Part shown: positions 1 through 6,210 of the stretch, piece after piece
How the letters are laid out: the number at the start of each line of letters is the position of its first letter
How positions within the stretch are numbered: the first letter of the stretch is position 1
Assembly: GCA_945890595.1 (NCBI GenBank)
Contig: CAMDCQ010000124.1
Coordinates: forward strand, 1 to 7,105
Length of the DNA stretch: 7,105 nt
From: Chitinophaga pinensis
GTDB lineage: Bacteria; Bacteroidota; Bacteroidia; NS11-12g; UBA9320
Direction: 5' to 3'
Notes under the pieces: generated by a model
Seen by the model: only the letters and a program-made list of their open reading frames with translations
Databases searched by the model: none
Told to the model about the DNA's origin: nothing
Made by a program: the position numbers and the translations under genes

Positions 1-626
1 ACATTGGTTGGAAAAATATCCATTTGCACAGCATTTTTATCCGGGTCTAAACCAGGAATAATCATACCGTTAAGTATGGTTTTGGTGTATCTGTCTCCTA
101 AACCTCGCACAAAAACGTGCTTTCCTCCTTGCACACTAATACCCGTTACACGAGCTACAGCTTGACCGGCATCGCTATCGCCAGCACGTTTTGACGCTTC
201 TGCCGAAACACCGTCAACTGCATTTATTGAATTTTTCTTCTCTGCTAGAATAGCAGCATCCGTATTCGTTTTACGTACCCCAGATACCAAAATTGGTCCC
301 TTGGTAAGTACACTTTCTACCTCTCCTACTATTCGTACGTCTCTTACAGTAACTTTATCCGCAAGAATAATTACGTTATACTCTTTATACTCTGGCAAAC
401 CAATGTATTTAAAACTCAGCGTATAGGTTCCTGGAGGTAAGGTGAATGCATATGTTCCTTCAAAATCTGATATAGTACCACCGTTTACGCCTATCGCTTT
501 AACGATAGCACCTACACAAATTTCATTGGTTGCATCATCATAGATTTTGCCTCTAAGCGTGCCATTTTGCGCAAACGTAAAATTTGCAATTAGAATTAAT
601 AAAAGGGTAATAAGGGTTTGTTTCAT
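1..626 (-). CDS. TonB-dependent outer-membrane receptor, N-terminal part (cut by window edge)
   Basis: This is an open frame of 208 complete codons that begins with ATG (complement of 624-626) and runs off the left edge without a stop. Residues 1-19 form a Sec signal peptide (MKQTLITLLLILIANFTFA) with likely cleavage before Q20. Residues 22-100 look like a carboxypeptidase-regulatory-like beta-sandwich (GTLRGKIYD, then ISDFEGTYAFTLPPGTYTLSF), common at the N-terminus of Bacteroidota receptors. The plug domain starts near residue 130, with AVARVTGISVQGGKHVFVRG at 156-175 followed by LGDRYTKTILNG (176-187) and PGLDPDKN (191-198). These plug motifs are typical of TonB-dependent receptors; the beta-barrel must lie outside the window. 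The protein should import a bulky or scarce ligand across the outer membrane using TonB energy, but the ligand cannot be read from this part. It lies just downstream of the beta-helix lipoprotein gene, on the same strand. No Shine-Dalgarno is present; a run of nine A precedes the start. Confidence 0.9.
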   Translation of the reverse strand, partial: MKQTLITLLLILIANFTFAQNGTLRGKIYDDATNEICVGAIVKAIGVNGGTISDFEGTYAFTLPPGTYTLSFKYIGLPEYKEYNVIILADKVTVRDVRIVGEVESVLTKGPILVSGVRKTNTDAAILAEKKNSINAVDGVSAEASKRAGDSDAGQAVARVTGISVQGGKHVFVRGLGDRYTKTILNGMIIPGLDPDKNAVQMDIFPTN

Positions 627-630
627 TGTG

Positions 631-639
631 TTTTTTTTT
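631..639 (-). repeat. A9 homopolymer in the receptor leader
   Basis: Nine consecutive A (on the minus strand) end five bases before the receptor ATG, in the leader AAAAAAAAACACAATG. A-rich leaders are normal for Bacteroidota translation initiation, so this may simply be the ribosome-binding context. It is also a tract long enough to vary in length by replication slippage. Confidence 0.6.
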
Positions 640-674
640 AATATAAAATGCCTACTGCTTTGCGCAGTAGGCAT
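638..674 (-). terminator. Hairpin terminator between beta-helix lipoprotein and receptor genes
   Basis: ATGCCTACTGC (648-658) and GCAGTAGGCAT (664-674) form a perfect 11-bp stem around a 5-base loop. Read on the minus strand, the stem is followed by TTTTATATT, a T-rich stretch fitting an intrinsic terminator for the lipoprotein gene, which ends 34 bases upstream. Only 21 bases separate the stem from the receptor ATG, so a receptor promoter cannot lie wholly downstream of it. The receptor must therefore rely on read-through or on a promoter overlapping the hairpin or the lipoprotein 3' end. The T tract is interrupted, so termination may be partial. Confidence 0.65.
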
Positions 675-708
675 CATTATAAAATAATAATTAAAGTATT
701 TCGTATGA

Positions 709-2022
709 TTATAATTTATTGTTAACTGATGTCCAAGACCATCCAGTAAACTCAGACTTGTTAGCACCTTTAGTAGAAGCTGTGTTAAGAGCATTTCCAG
801 AAGTAGCCATTAAAGCGTCAAGAGCTGTTTCTTTTGCAGAATCAAAACATCCACAAGATACACATGAAGCTGTGTAGCCAGAAGCCATAGCAGTTAAGCT
901 AGAAGAACCAAAGTCATTGTTTTTAATGATTAATTTTGGCGTAGCAGCGATGAAGTATGAATAAGCATCAGACTTAGAAGTACAACTAGAAGTATCTGCA
1001 AAGCTTGCTCTTAATTTAAAATATTTACCTGCATAACCCGCAGCAGAACAGTTTTCGATAGTACCTTGAGCTTTAGATTTTATATCTGCTGCAGAACCTT
1101 TACCATCTGTTGAGATTATCGTACCATTTTTTAAGGTGAATAAACCTGTTGTGTACGTAACACCCTCTGGACCATCTATCTCTAATCCTTCGTCAGTGTC
1201 ACCACCATGCATTACTATAAAGTTATTTAAAGTACCACTATAGTTGAAATCGATATCAATTCCGTCGTCACCATGGTTATATACCAATGCGTTCTGTACA
1301 TTAACAGATCCTCCAAAAAACTCAATACCGTCGTCTAAAGTAGCAACTATTTCAACGTGGTTTATTACTGTACCAGAACCTACACCACCAAGTGTAAGAC
1401 CATTGATTTCATTACCTTCTCCAATAAGAGCACCACCATGACGTATAGAGACGTAAGTTAATACACCTGAATTATCAGTATCGTTATCTCCACCAAAAGC
1501 GCCATAAGTTGCTGTAGCAGGTATACCTTCTATTTGTGCAGAGATATCACCTTTTTCAGCAGAAATTTTAGCGTTGCCTAAGATGATAAGACCTCCCCAT
1601 TTTTCTCTGTCGTTTTCAGTAAGATTTGTACCCGTTTTTTGACCAAGAGCGATGTTATCTAACTCTGAAGTGAAGATTATCGGCATATCAGCTGTACCTT
1701 CTGCCATTAGCTTTCCACCTTTAGCGATGATAAGTGCAGATGCATTTGCTTCTGTTCCAGTTCTACCTTTAACGATAGCACCTTTTTCTATAGTAAGCGT
1801 AGCACCACTTTCTACCCAAACTCTTCCTTTAATAAAATGAATTGTATTTGCAGCCCATGTTGTGTTGGTAGTTATTGCACCAGAATGCTCTAACTCCGCA
1901 ACTGGTGGCTGAACGTAACAATCACTTGAAGGATCAGACTCGTCACAATCTTTGCAACCTACAAAAGATACAGCAGCAACTGCTAGCATCATTAGAAATA
2001 AGATTTTTGAAATGTTTTTCAT
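709..2022 (-). CDS. Predicted surface lipoprotein with right-handed beta-helix repeats, partner of the adjacent TonB receptor
   Basis: The 437-residue product begins with a lipoprotein signal peptide (residues 1-22, hydrophobic 7-21) and a lipobox ending FVGC at C23. KDCDESD follows the cysteine; such acidic stretches act as surface-export signals in several Bacteroidota, so a cell-surface position is inferred. From about residue 60 to 370 the chain shows the short repeated strands and turns of a parallel beta-helix: VWVESGATLTIEKGAIVKG, ALIIAKGGKLMAEGT, GGLIILGNAKI, GTVINHVEIV, VNVQNALVYNHG. Acidic turns repeat at DDGIE (230-234), DDGIDID (252-258) and DEGLEIDG (277-284). Cysteines cluster at CVSCGC (387-392). 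The C-terminus ends FTGWSWTSVNNKL, without a recognisable type IX secretion sorting domain. No catalytic signature was recognised. The gene lies directly upstream of the receptor gene, so a ligand-capture role is plausible but unproven. Relatives are often annotated only as hypothetical. Confidence 0.8.
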   Translation of the reverse strand: MKNISKILFLMMLAVAAVSFVGCKDCDESDPSSDCYVQPPVAELEHSGAITTNTTWAANTIHFIKGRVWVESGATLTIEKGAIVKGRTGTEANASALIIAKGGKLMAEGTADMPIIFTSELDNIALGQKTGTNLTENDREKWGGLIILGNAKISAEKGDISAQIEGIPATATYGAFGGDNDTDNSGVLTYVSIRHGGALIGEGNEINGLTLGGVGSGTVINHVEIVATLDDGIEFFGGSVNVQNALVYNHGDDGIDIDFNYSGTLNNFIVMHGGDTDEGLEIDGPEGVTYTTGLFTLKNGTIISTDGKGSAADIKSKAQGTIENCSAAGYAGKYFKLRASFADTSSCTSKSDAYSYFIAATPKLIIKNNDFGSSSLTAMASGYTASCVSCGCFDSAKETALDALMATSGNALNTASTKGANKSEFTGWSWTSVNNKL

Positions 2023-2205
2023 TGGATTGAATTTTTAAATTTTAATTGTTTTGCTTTGAATTTTGTACTGCAATGGTGCAGGGGTAATGTTATGTGATTG
2101 TTATCTTAGATTTAACATTTAAACATGTGGAAAACAGGTGCACTTCTGACCAATCAACGCTTACTACAAAATAATTCTAACTGCGCTTAAAACCGATTAT
2201 ATCCT

Positions 2206-3033
2206 TTAGCTACGCATCTTTTCAAACAACTTAATACATTCCACAGCTTCTTTTACATCATGCACTCTAAGCAAGTTTGCGCCGTTTTGGAGTGCGAAAG
2301 AATGCAAAAACGAGGTGCCATTTAGCGCATTATGTGCATCAGTTCCCAAAAAATTATAAATCATAGATTTTCTAGATAATCCAACTAGTAAGGGTAATTC
2401 TAGGCTGTTAAAAACCATCAATTGTTTCAATAATGCATAGTTATGTTCTACGGTTTTGCCAAAACCGAAACCTGGATCGATTATAAGATCGTTTATTCCC
2501 GCCGTACGACATGCTTCTTTTTTAGCCAGTAAATAATCAAAAACATCTTGCACTACATCTACATACTTCGGATTATTCTGCATGGTTTTTGACTTTCCTT
2601 GCTTGTGCATCATAATATAAGGAACTCCAAGTGCGGCAACACTAGGAATCATATCCTCATCCTCATCGCCTGCACTTATGTCGTTTACTATACAAGCTCC
2701 AGCTTGCACCGCTGCAATCGCTACTGTGCTCCTAAACGTATCAATAGAAATAGGAATACCAACTGTATTTGTCAGCTTTTGTATAATAGGAATAACGCGA
2801 TCTAATTCTTCCTGCTCACTCACATCTGCCGCTCCCGGTTTTGAGCTATATCCACCCACATCTATGATTCCGGCACCATCATTTATCATTTTATGAGCTT
2901 GTGAAAAGGCCGTATTCACTGTATCATATTTGCCACCATCCGAAAAAGAATCGGGAGTTACATTTAAGATTCCCATGACCACGGGCCGACTTAAATCCAA
3001 TACTGTGCCTTTTATGTGGATGCTTCTTTTCAT
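2206..3033 (-). CDS. folP: Dihydropteroate synthase
   Basis: FolP joins p-aminobenzoate to 6-hydroxymethyl-7,8-dihydropterin diphosphate, giving dihydropteroate for folate synthesis in the cytoplasm; it is the sulfonamide target. The 275-residue length is normal. The family motifs appear in order along a TIM barrel: MGILNVTPDSFSDGG (20-34, with the metal-binding N24), IIDVGGYSSKPGA (56-68, the pterin/pABA loop in its Bacteroidota form), SIDTFR (96-101), VNDIS (116-120), MMHKQG (141-146), IIDPGFGFGKT (184-194), LVGLSRKSM (216-224, catalytic-site K222) and RVHDV (256-260). These positions match the E. coli residues N22, D96, N115, D185, K221 and R255 within one or two places. No broken motif is seen. 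It is transcribed away from the DUF1599 operon across a 44-base gap. The 183 bases downstream, before the lipoprotein gene, contain no clear terminator. Confidence 0.96.
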   Translation of the reverse strand: MKRSIHIKGTVLDLSRPVVMGILNVTPDSFSDGGKYDTVNTAFSQAHKMINDGAGIIDVGGYSSKPGAADVSEQEELDRVIPIIQKLTNTVGIPISIDTFRSTVAIAAVQAGACIVNDISAGDEDEDMIPSVAALGVPYIMMHKQGKSKTMQNNPKYVDVVQDVFDYLLAKKEACRTAGINDLIIDPGFGFGKTVEHNYALLKQLMVFNSLELPLLVGLSRKSMIYNFLGTDAHNALNGTSFLHSFALQNGANLLRVHDVKEAVECIKLFEKMRS

Positions 3034-3077
3034 TAGTATGGTTTGGAAAATTATCTTCGCAACAAATTAAATTCATT
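3034..3077. promoter_or_regulatory. Short divergent intergenic region between folP and the DUF1599 operon
   Basis: The two genes point away from each other with only 44 bases between their starts, so both promoters must sit here or reach into the opposing gene's first codons. Near-matches to the Bacteroidota -7 element TAnnTTTG are present: TTAATTTG on the minus strand for folP, and TATGGTTTG (3037-3045) on the plus strand, which has one extra base in the spacer. Neither has a convincing upstream TTG element, so the location is inferred from gene layout rather than from strong motifs. Confidence 0.35.
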
Positions 3078-3629
3078 TTGAGTAAAGATACACCTATACT
3101 ATTTGACTATTCCATTGGAAAGTGCCGGGAAATTTTTAGTAAAAAGACCCACGACTATGGAACAGCTTGGCGTATTTTGAGGCCCATTTCTATTACTGAT
3201 CAAATCTTTATTAAAGCTCAACGTATAAGAAGTATTGAGGATAAGAAAGAAAATAAAGTGGGTGAAAGTATTGAAAGTGAGTTTATCGGTATTGTAAACT
3301 ATTGCATCATCGCACTTATTCAACTAGAGTTGAAAGATGGCGATGATATGGAAATGGATCCAAACGCGGTTTTAAAACTTTACGATTTAAAAGCCAGCCT
3401 ATGCAAAGAACTTATGGTTACTAAAAACCATGATTACGGGGAAGCATGGCGAGACATGCGCGTAAGCACCTACACCGACCTCATATTGATGAAAATTTTA
3501 CGCACGAAGCAAATAGAGGATAAAGGGGGTAAAACCTTAATCTCTGAGGGTATTGATGCAAACTTTTGCGATATGTTGAACTACGCCGTTTTTGCCTTGA
3601 TTAGAATTAATAATTTTTACACCTCATGA
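3078..3629 (+). CDS. DUF1599 (nucleotide-modification-associated domain 1) protein with two tandem domains
   Basis: This 183-residue protein is built from two copies of one helical domain offset by 93-94 residues. CREIF..KTHDYGTAWR (16-32) matches CKELM..KNHDYGEAWR (109-125). D41, K46, R49 and IEDK (53-56) match D134, K139, R142 and IEDK (146-149), and VNYCIIALI (73-81) matches LNYAVFALI (167-175). The HDYG-x-A-W and IEDK signatures fit DUF1599, a family I recall as having been linked by genome context to nucleotide modification; its biochemical activity is not established. There is no signal peptide, so it should be cytoplasmic. The start is TTG: no in-frame ATG exists between here and folP, and the resulting N-terminus MSKDTP fits the start of the first domain. 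It overlaps the next gene by four bases (ATGA) and is the first gene of the operon. Confidence 0.85.
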   Translation: MSKDTPILFDYSIGKCREIFSKKTHDYGTAWRILRPISITDQIFIKAQRIRSIEDKKENKVGESIESEFIGIVNYCIIALIQLELKDGDDMEMDPNAVLKLYDLKASLCKELMVTKNHDYGEAWRDMRVSTYTDLILMKILRTKQIEDKGGKTLISEGIDANFCDMLNYAVFALIRINNFYTS

Positions 3630-5152
3630 AATATTTAGTTAATTTACTACGCGTTCTTGTAGGTCTTCTGTTTATTTTCTCGGGTATAATTAAGGCCAAC
3701 GACCCAACAGGATTCAGCATTAAATTAGACGAGTACTTTTCTGTTTTTTCTGCTGATTTAGAAGCGAAACAAGACAGTGTAACTATTTTTATTACCACTC
3801 CTGACGGAACTAATTCTATAAAAAAAGACATTCAAGCAAGTAACCCTGTTATCGAATTAAAAGCCAAAAATAATCCGTGGAAGGCTGTTTCTTTAGGCAA
3901 TAATTTGACTGATAGTGTTTACTTTAGCGACGCGGTGATATACTGGGGAAGTCAAGAATTGTACACTGCTTCATTAAATGCAGAAGACAGCAATACCGTT
4001 TTGTTAAAGGTTGCTATTAAATATGCGGTTAATGACCAGAATGTTGGAGAGCAAAATTTTGTTTTCAATTCTTTCAATGAAAATTCACAGTCAACTACGG
4101 TGGATTTATCCGATTATCTCGTTTCTAATTCCAGGTTAGTTAATTTCCTGCAAAGTCTTAGACCTTACGCCGTAAGCTTAGCCGTTTTCTTATGCGCCTT
4201 TGAAATCATATTGGGTTTATCCCTTCTTATTGGTTGGGCACCTAAACTCACCATTTCCTTGCTCGTAATTCTTATGGTCTTTTTTACCTTTCTTACGTGG
4301 TATAGCGCTGTATACAATAAGGTTACTGACTGCGGATGCTTTGGAGACGCCATTAAACTAACGCCATGGCAAAGTTTTAATAAGGATATAATATTATCTA
4401 TTTCTATCTTGATTATTTTAATTAGATTAAAACATGTAAAAGCCATCTTTAGCAAACCTTTTGCCGCGAGACTGCTCACCGTATTCACCTTATTATCTGT
4501 GGGTTTTGCATCTTATTGTTATCACTATCTTCCAGTTAAAAATTTCTTAAAATTCAAAGTAGGCAATGATATTGAAAAAATGGCCACTATACCTGATGAT
4601 GCGCCATCGGATGTCTACACCAATATTTTCATCTATTCTAAAGATGGGCAAACACATGAATTTAGCTTAGAAGAAATGGGAAATCGTGATTTAAAGGCAG
4701 AAGGTTATGTATTTGTAGATAGAATAGATAAGCTCATAAGTAAGGGATACGAACCTGAAATTTACGACTTTAAGATGATGGACGAAGGAAGAACCAATGA
4801 TTATATAGAAGTGTTTTTTGCGGATTCCGGTTTCAAATTATTGATAGTCATTAATGAAGTAGAATCTGCCAATACCAAAACAATGGATGAACTTCAAGAT
4901 ATCTTGAAGATATGTAAAAAAAATAAAATAACGGTTTATCCCCTCACAGCTAGTAGCAAAGAAGACGTAGAAGCCTTCAGACACGAACATCAATTGGATT
5001 TGCCATTTTATTATGGTGATAAAACCAATCTTAAATCTATCGTACGTTCTAACCCTGGTTTGTTACTATTTAAAGATAATATAGTACACAATGTTTGGCC
5101 ATCCACACGTATTCCGTCCACTAAGCGATTTTTGAAACAATTGGATAAATGA
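3626..5152 (+). CDS. DoxX/BT_3928-type membrane protein with periplasmic insertion and degenerate thioredoxin-like C-terminus
   Basis: The 508-residue protein has predicted membrane segments near 5-23, 183-203, 207-226, 254-268 and 281-298. The first carries the DoxX-like FSGIIKANDP (18-27). A long soluble stretch, about residues 30-175, lies between segments one and two and probably faces the periplasm. TDCGCFGDAIKLTPWQSFNK (234-253) follows segment three; this C-x-CFG motif is typical of DoxX/MauE-like Bacteroidota proteins and may be redox-active. Residues 310-508 are soluble. The last hundred resemble a thioredoxin fold (KLLIVINEVE, KNKITVYPL, NPGLLLFKDNIV), but no CxxC is present where the active site would be, so that part is probably not an oxidoreductase. 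Relatives I recall are nearer 360-380 residues, which makes this one long. Function is unknown. It is coupled by ATGA overlaps to both neighbours. Confidence 0.8.
   Translation: MKYLVNLLRVLVGLLFIFSGIIKANDPTGFSIKLDEYFSVFSADLEAKQDSVTIFITTPDGTNSIKKDIQASNPVIELKAKNNPWKAVSLGNNLTDSVYFSDAVIYWGSQELYTASLNAEDSNTVLLKVAIKYAVNDQNVGEQNFVFNSFNENSQSTTVDLSDYLVSNSRLVNFLQSLRPYAVSLAVFLCAFEIILGLSLLIGWAPKLTISLLVILMVFFTFLTWYSAVYNKVTDCGCFGDAIKLTPWQSFNKDIILSISILIILIRLKHVKAIFSKPFAARLLTVFTLLSVGFASYCYHYLPVKNFLKFKVGNDIEKMATIPDDAPSDVYTNIFIYSKDGQTHEFSLEEMGNRDLKAEGYVFVDRIDKLISKGYEPEIYDFKMMDEGRTNDYIEVFFADSGFKLLIVINEVESANTKTMDELQDILKICKKNKITVYPLTASSKEDVEAFRHEHQLDLPFYYGDKTNLKSIVRSNPGLLLFKDNIVHNVWPSTRIPSTKRFLKQLDK
4892..4909. 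repeat. 18-base perfect palindrome inside the DoxX/BT_3928 gene
   Basis: CTTCAAGATATCTTGAAG is identical to its own reverse complement with no spacer. It lies in frame and encodes L423-K428 (LQDILK). Loop-free palindromes of this kind suit dimeric DNA-binding proteins better than RNA hairpins. It may also be chance. Confidence 0.9.
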
Positions 5153-6210
5153 TTTCCTTTCTACTAAAAAGAATTGTCAATGGCATTTTTATACTTTTTA
5201 GTGTAGTAACTGTAGTATTCTTTTTATTTAGTTTTTCTTTTCCTAGTCCTGAAAAAATGGCTGTAGGTCAACGAACAGATGCAGAAACCCAAGAAGCAAT
5301 AAAACGAGAATTTGGTTTAGACAAGCCACTTTTTACCCAGTATCTGCTTTTTTTAAACGATCTCTCTCCAGTTTCATATCATGACGGTATAACATCACAT
5401 GAACTTAGCCAAAAATACGACGCCAATCTAATAATTAACGTGGGTTCCTCATTTATAGCCTTTAAGAAACCCTTTTTAAGACGCAGTTTTCAGAATAGAG
5501 AAAAAACGTCAACCCTTATTGCTAATTCTTTCAAAGGCACGTTTGTACTTGCGCTGGTTGCCATCATTTTTGCGGCTTTTGTGGGTATTACACTGGGTAT
5601 TTTTGCAGGTATAAAAGCCAATTCATGGCTTGATCAAAGCATCGTTTTTACAAGCACCTTAGGCATATCCGTCCCGTCATTTTTTTCTGCAATAATTTTA
5701 GCATGGTTTTTCGGATACGTTTTGCACGATATCACTGGTCTTAACATGTCTGGAAGTTGGATAGATGTAGATCCCTTTACAGGCGAATTTTATCAGTGGA
5801 GTAACCTTATTCTACCGGCAATTGCGCTAGGAGTTAGGCCTTTATCTATTTTTACCTTGCTCACCCGCAGTTCCATGTTAGAGACGCTAAACAAAGATTT
5901 CATTAAAACAGCTAAGTCTAAGGGATTAAATTCACGAGAAATCCTAACCAAACACGCCTTACCTAATGCGTTAAATCCTGTTATTACAGCAATATCAGGT
6001 TGGTTTGCGTCTTTACTTGCTGGTGCCTTTTTTGTGGAATATATATTTAACTGGCGCGGTTTAGGAAAACTTACAATTGACGCTTTAGAGATGAACGACC
6101 TGCCCGTTGTTATGGGGAGTATCTTATTTATAGCAATGCTTTTTGTGATTATTAATATTATCGTGGATCTTATCTATGTAAAATTAGACCCTCGAATCCA
6201 ATTAAGCTGA
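5149..6210 (+). CDS. ABC transporter permease, DppB/OppB family
   Basis: The 353-residue inner-membrane protein has the N-terminal layout of peptide-type permeases: a first helix (LLKRI, then FILFSVVTVVFFLFSF, residues 5-30) followed by the amphipathic TQEAIKREFGLDKPLFTQYL (47-66). The core permease domain runs from about 128 to 345 with five hydrophobic segments. Between them lies the cytoplasmic EAA-type loop that docks the ATPase: FIKTAKSKGLNSREILTKHA (251-270) then LPNALNPVIT. GRGLGKL-like NWRGLGKLTIDAL (301-313) near the C-terminus is also typical of this family. Members move di- and oligopeptides, nickel or related solutes as heterodimers with a DppC-type permease, two ATPases and a binding protein. 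None of these is in the window, so its substrate and partners are unknown. A soluble insertion at about 72-125 is longer than I expect for DppB. It overlaps the upstream gene by four bases and shikimate kinase by one (TGATG). Confidence 0.9.
   Translation: MISFLLKRIVNGIFILFSVVTVVFFLFSFSFPSPEKMAVGQRTDAETQEAIKREFGLDKPLFTQYLLFLNDLSPVSYHDGITSHELSQKYDANLIINVGSSFIAFKKPFLRRSFQNREKTSTLIANSFKGTFVLALVAIIFAAFVGITLGIFAGIKANSWLDQSIVFTSTLGISVPSFFSAIILAWFFGYVLHDITGLNMSGSWIDVDPFTGEFYQWSNLILPAIALGVRPLSIFTLLTRSSMLETLNKDFIKTAKSKGLNSREILTKHALPNALNPVITAISGWFASLLAGAFFVEYIFNWRGLGKLTIDALEMNDLPVVMGSILFIAMLFVIINIIVDLIYVKLDPRIQLS

Noticed and set aside
709..830. Possible type IX secretion C-terminal sorting domain on the beta-helix protein
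   Set aside because: The last 40 residues lack the usual sorting-domain strands and terminal pattern, and the N-terminus is a lipoprotein signal instead.
1244..1840. Plus-strand open frames opposite the beta-helix lipoprotein (65 and 62 codons)
   Set aside because: They are antisense to a well-supported gene, have low-complexity Ser/Pro/Ile-rich products, and show no start context or recognisable domain.
2023..2205. Promoter or small RNA in the 183-base gap between folP and the lipoprotein gene
   Set aside because: No TAnnTTTG element with a properly spaced TTG, no convincing hairpin plus T run, and no small open frame was found; a promoter for the lipoprotein is expected here but I cannot place it.
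2599..2896. Plus-strand open frames opposite folP
   Set aside because: They are shadows of the conserved DHPS coding frame; the products resemble no family.
2206..3033. Possible sulfonamide-resistance (sul-type) dihydropteroate synthase
   Set aside because: The pABA loops have the ordinary chromosomal form and the gene sits in a housekeeping context with no integron or mobile-element sequence.
4165..4488. 107-codon minus-strand open frame inside the DoxX/BT_3928 gene
   Set aside because: It lies wholly antisense to the membrane-helix region; its hydrophobic/basic composition is explained by the complement of that region.
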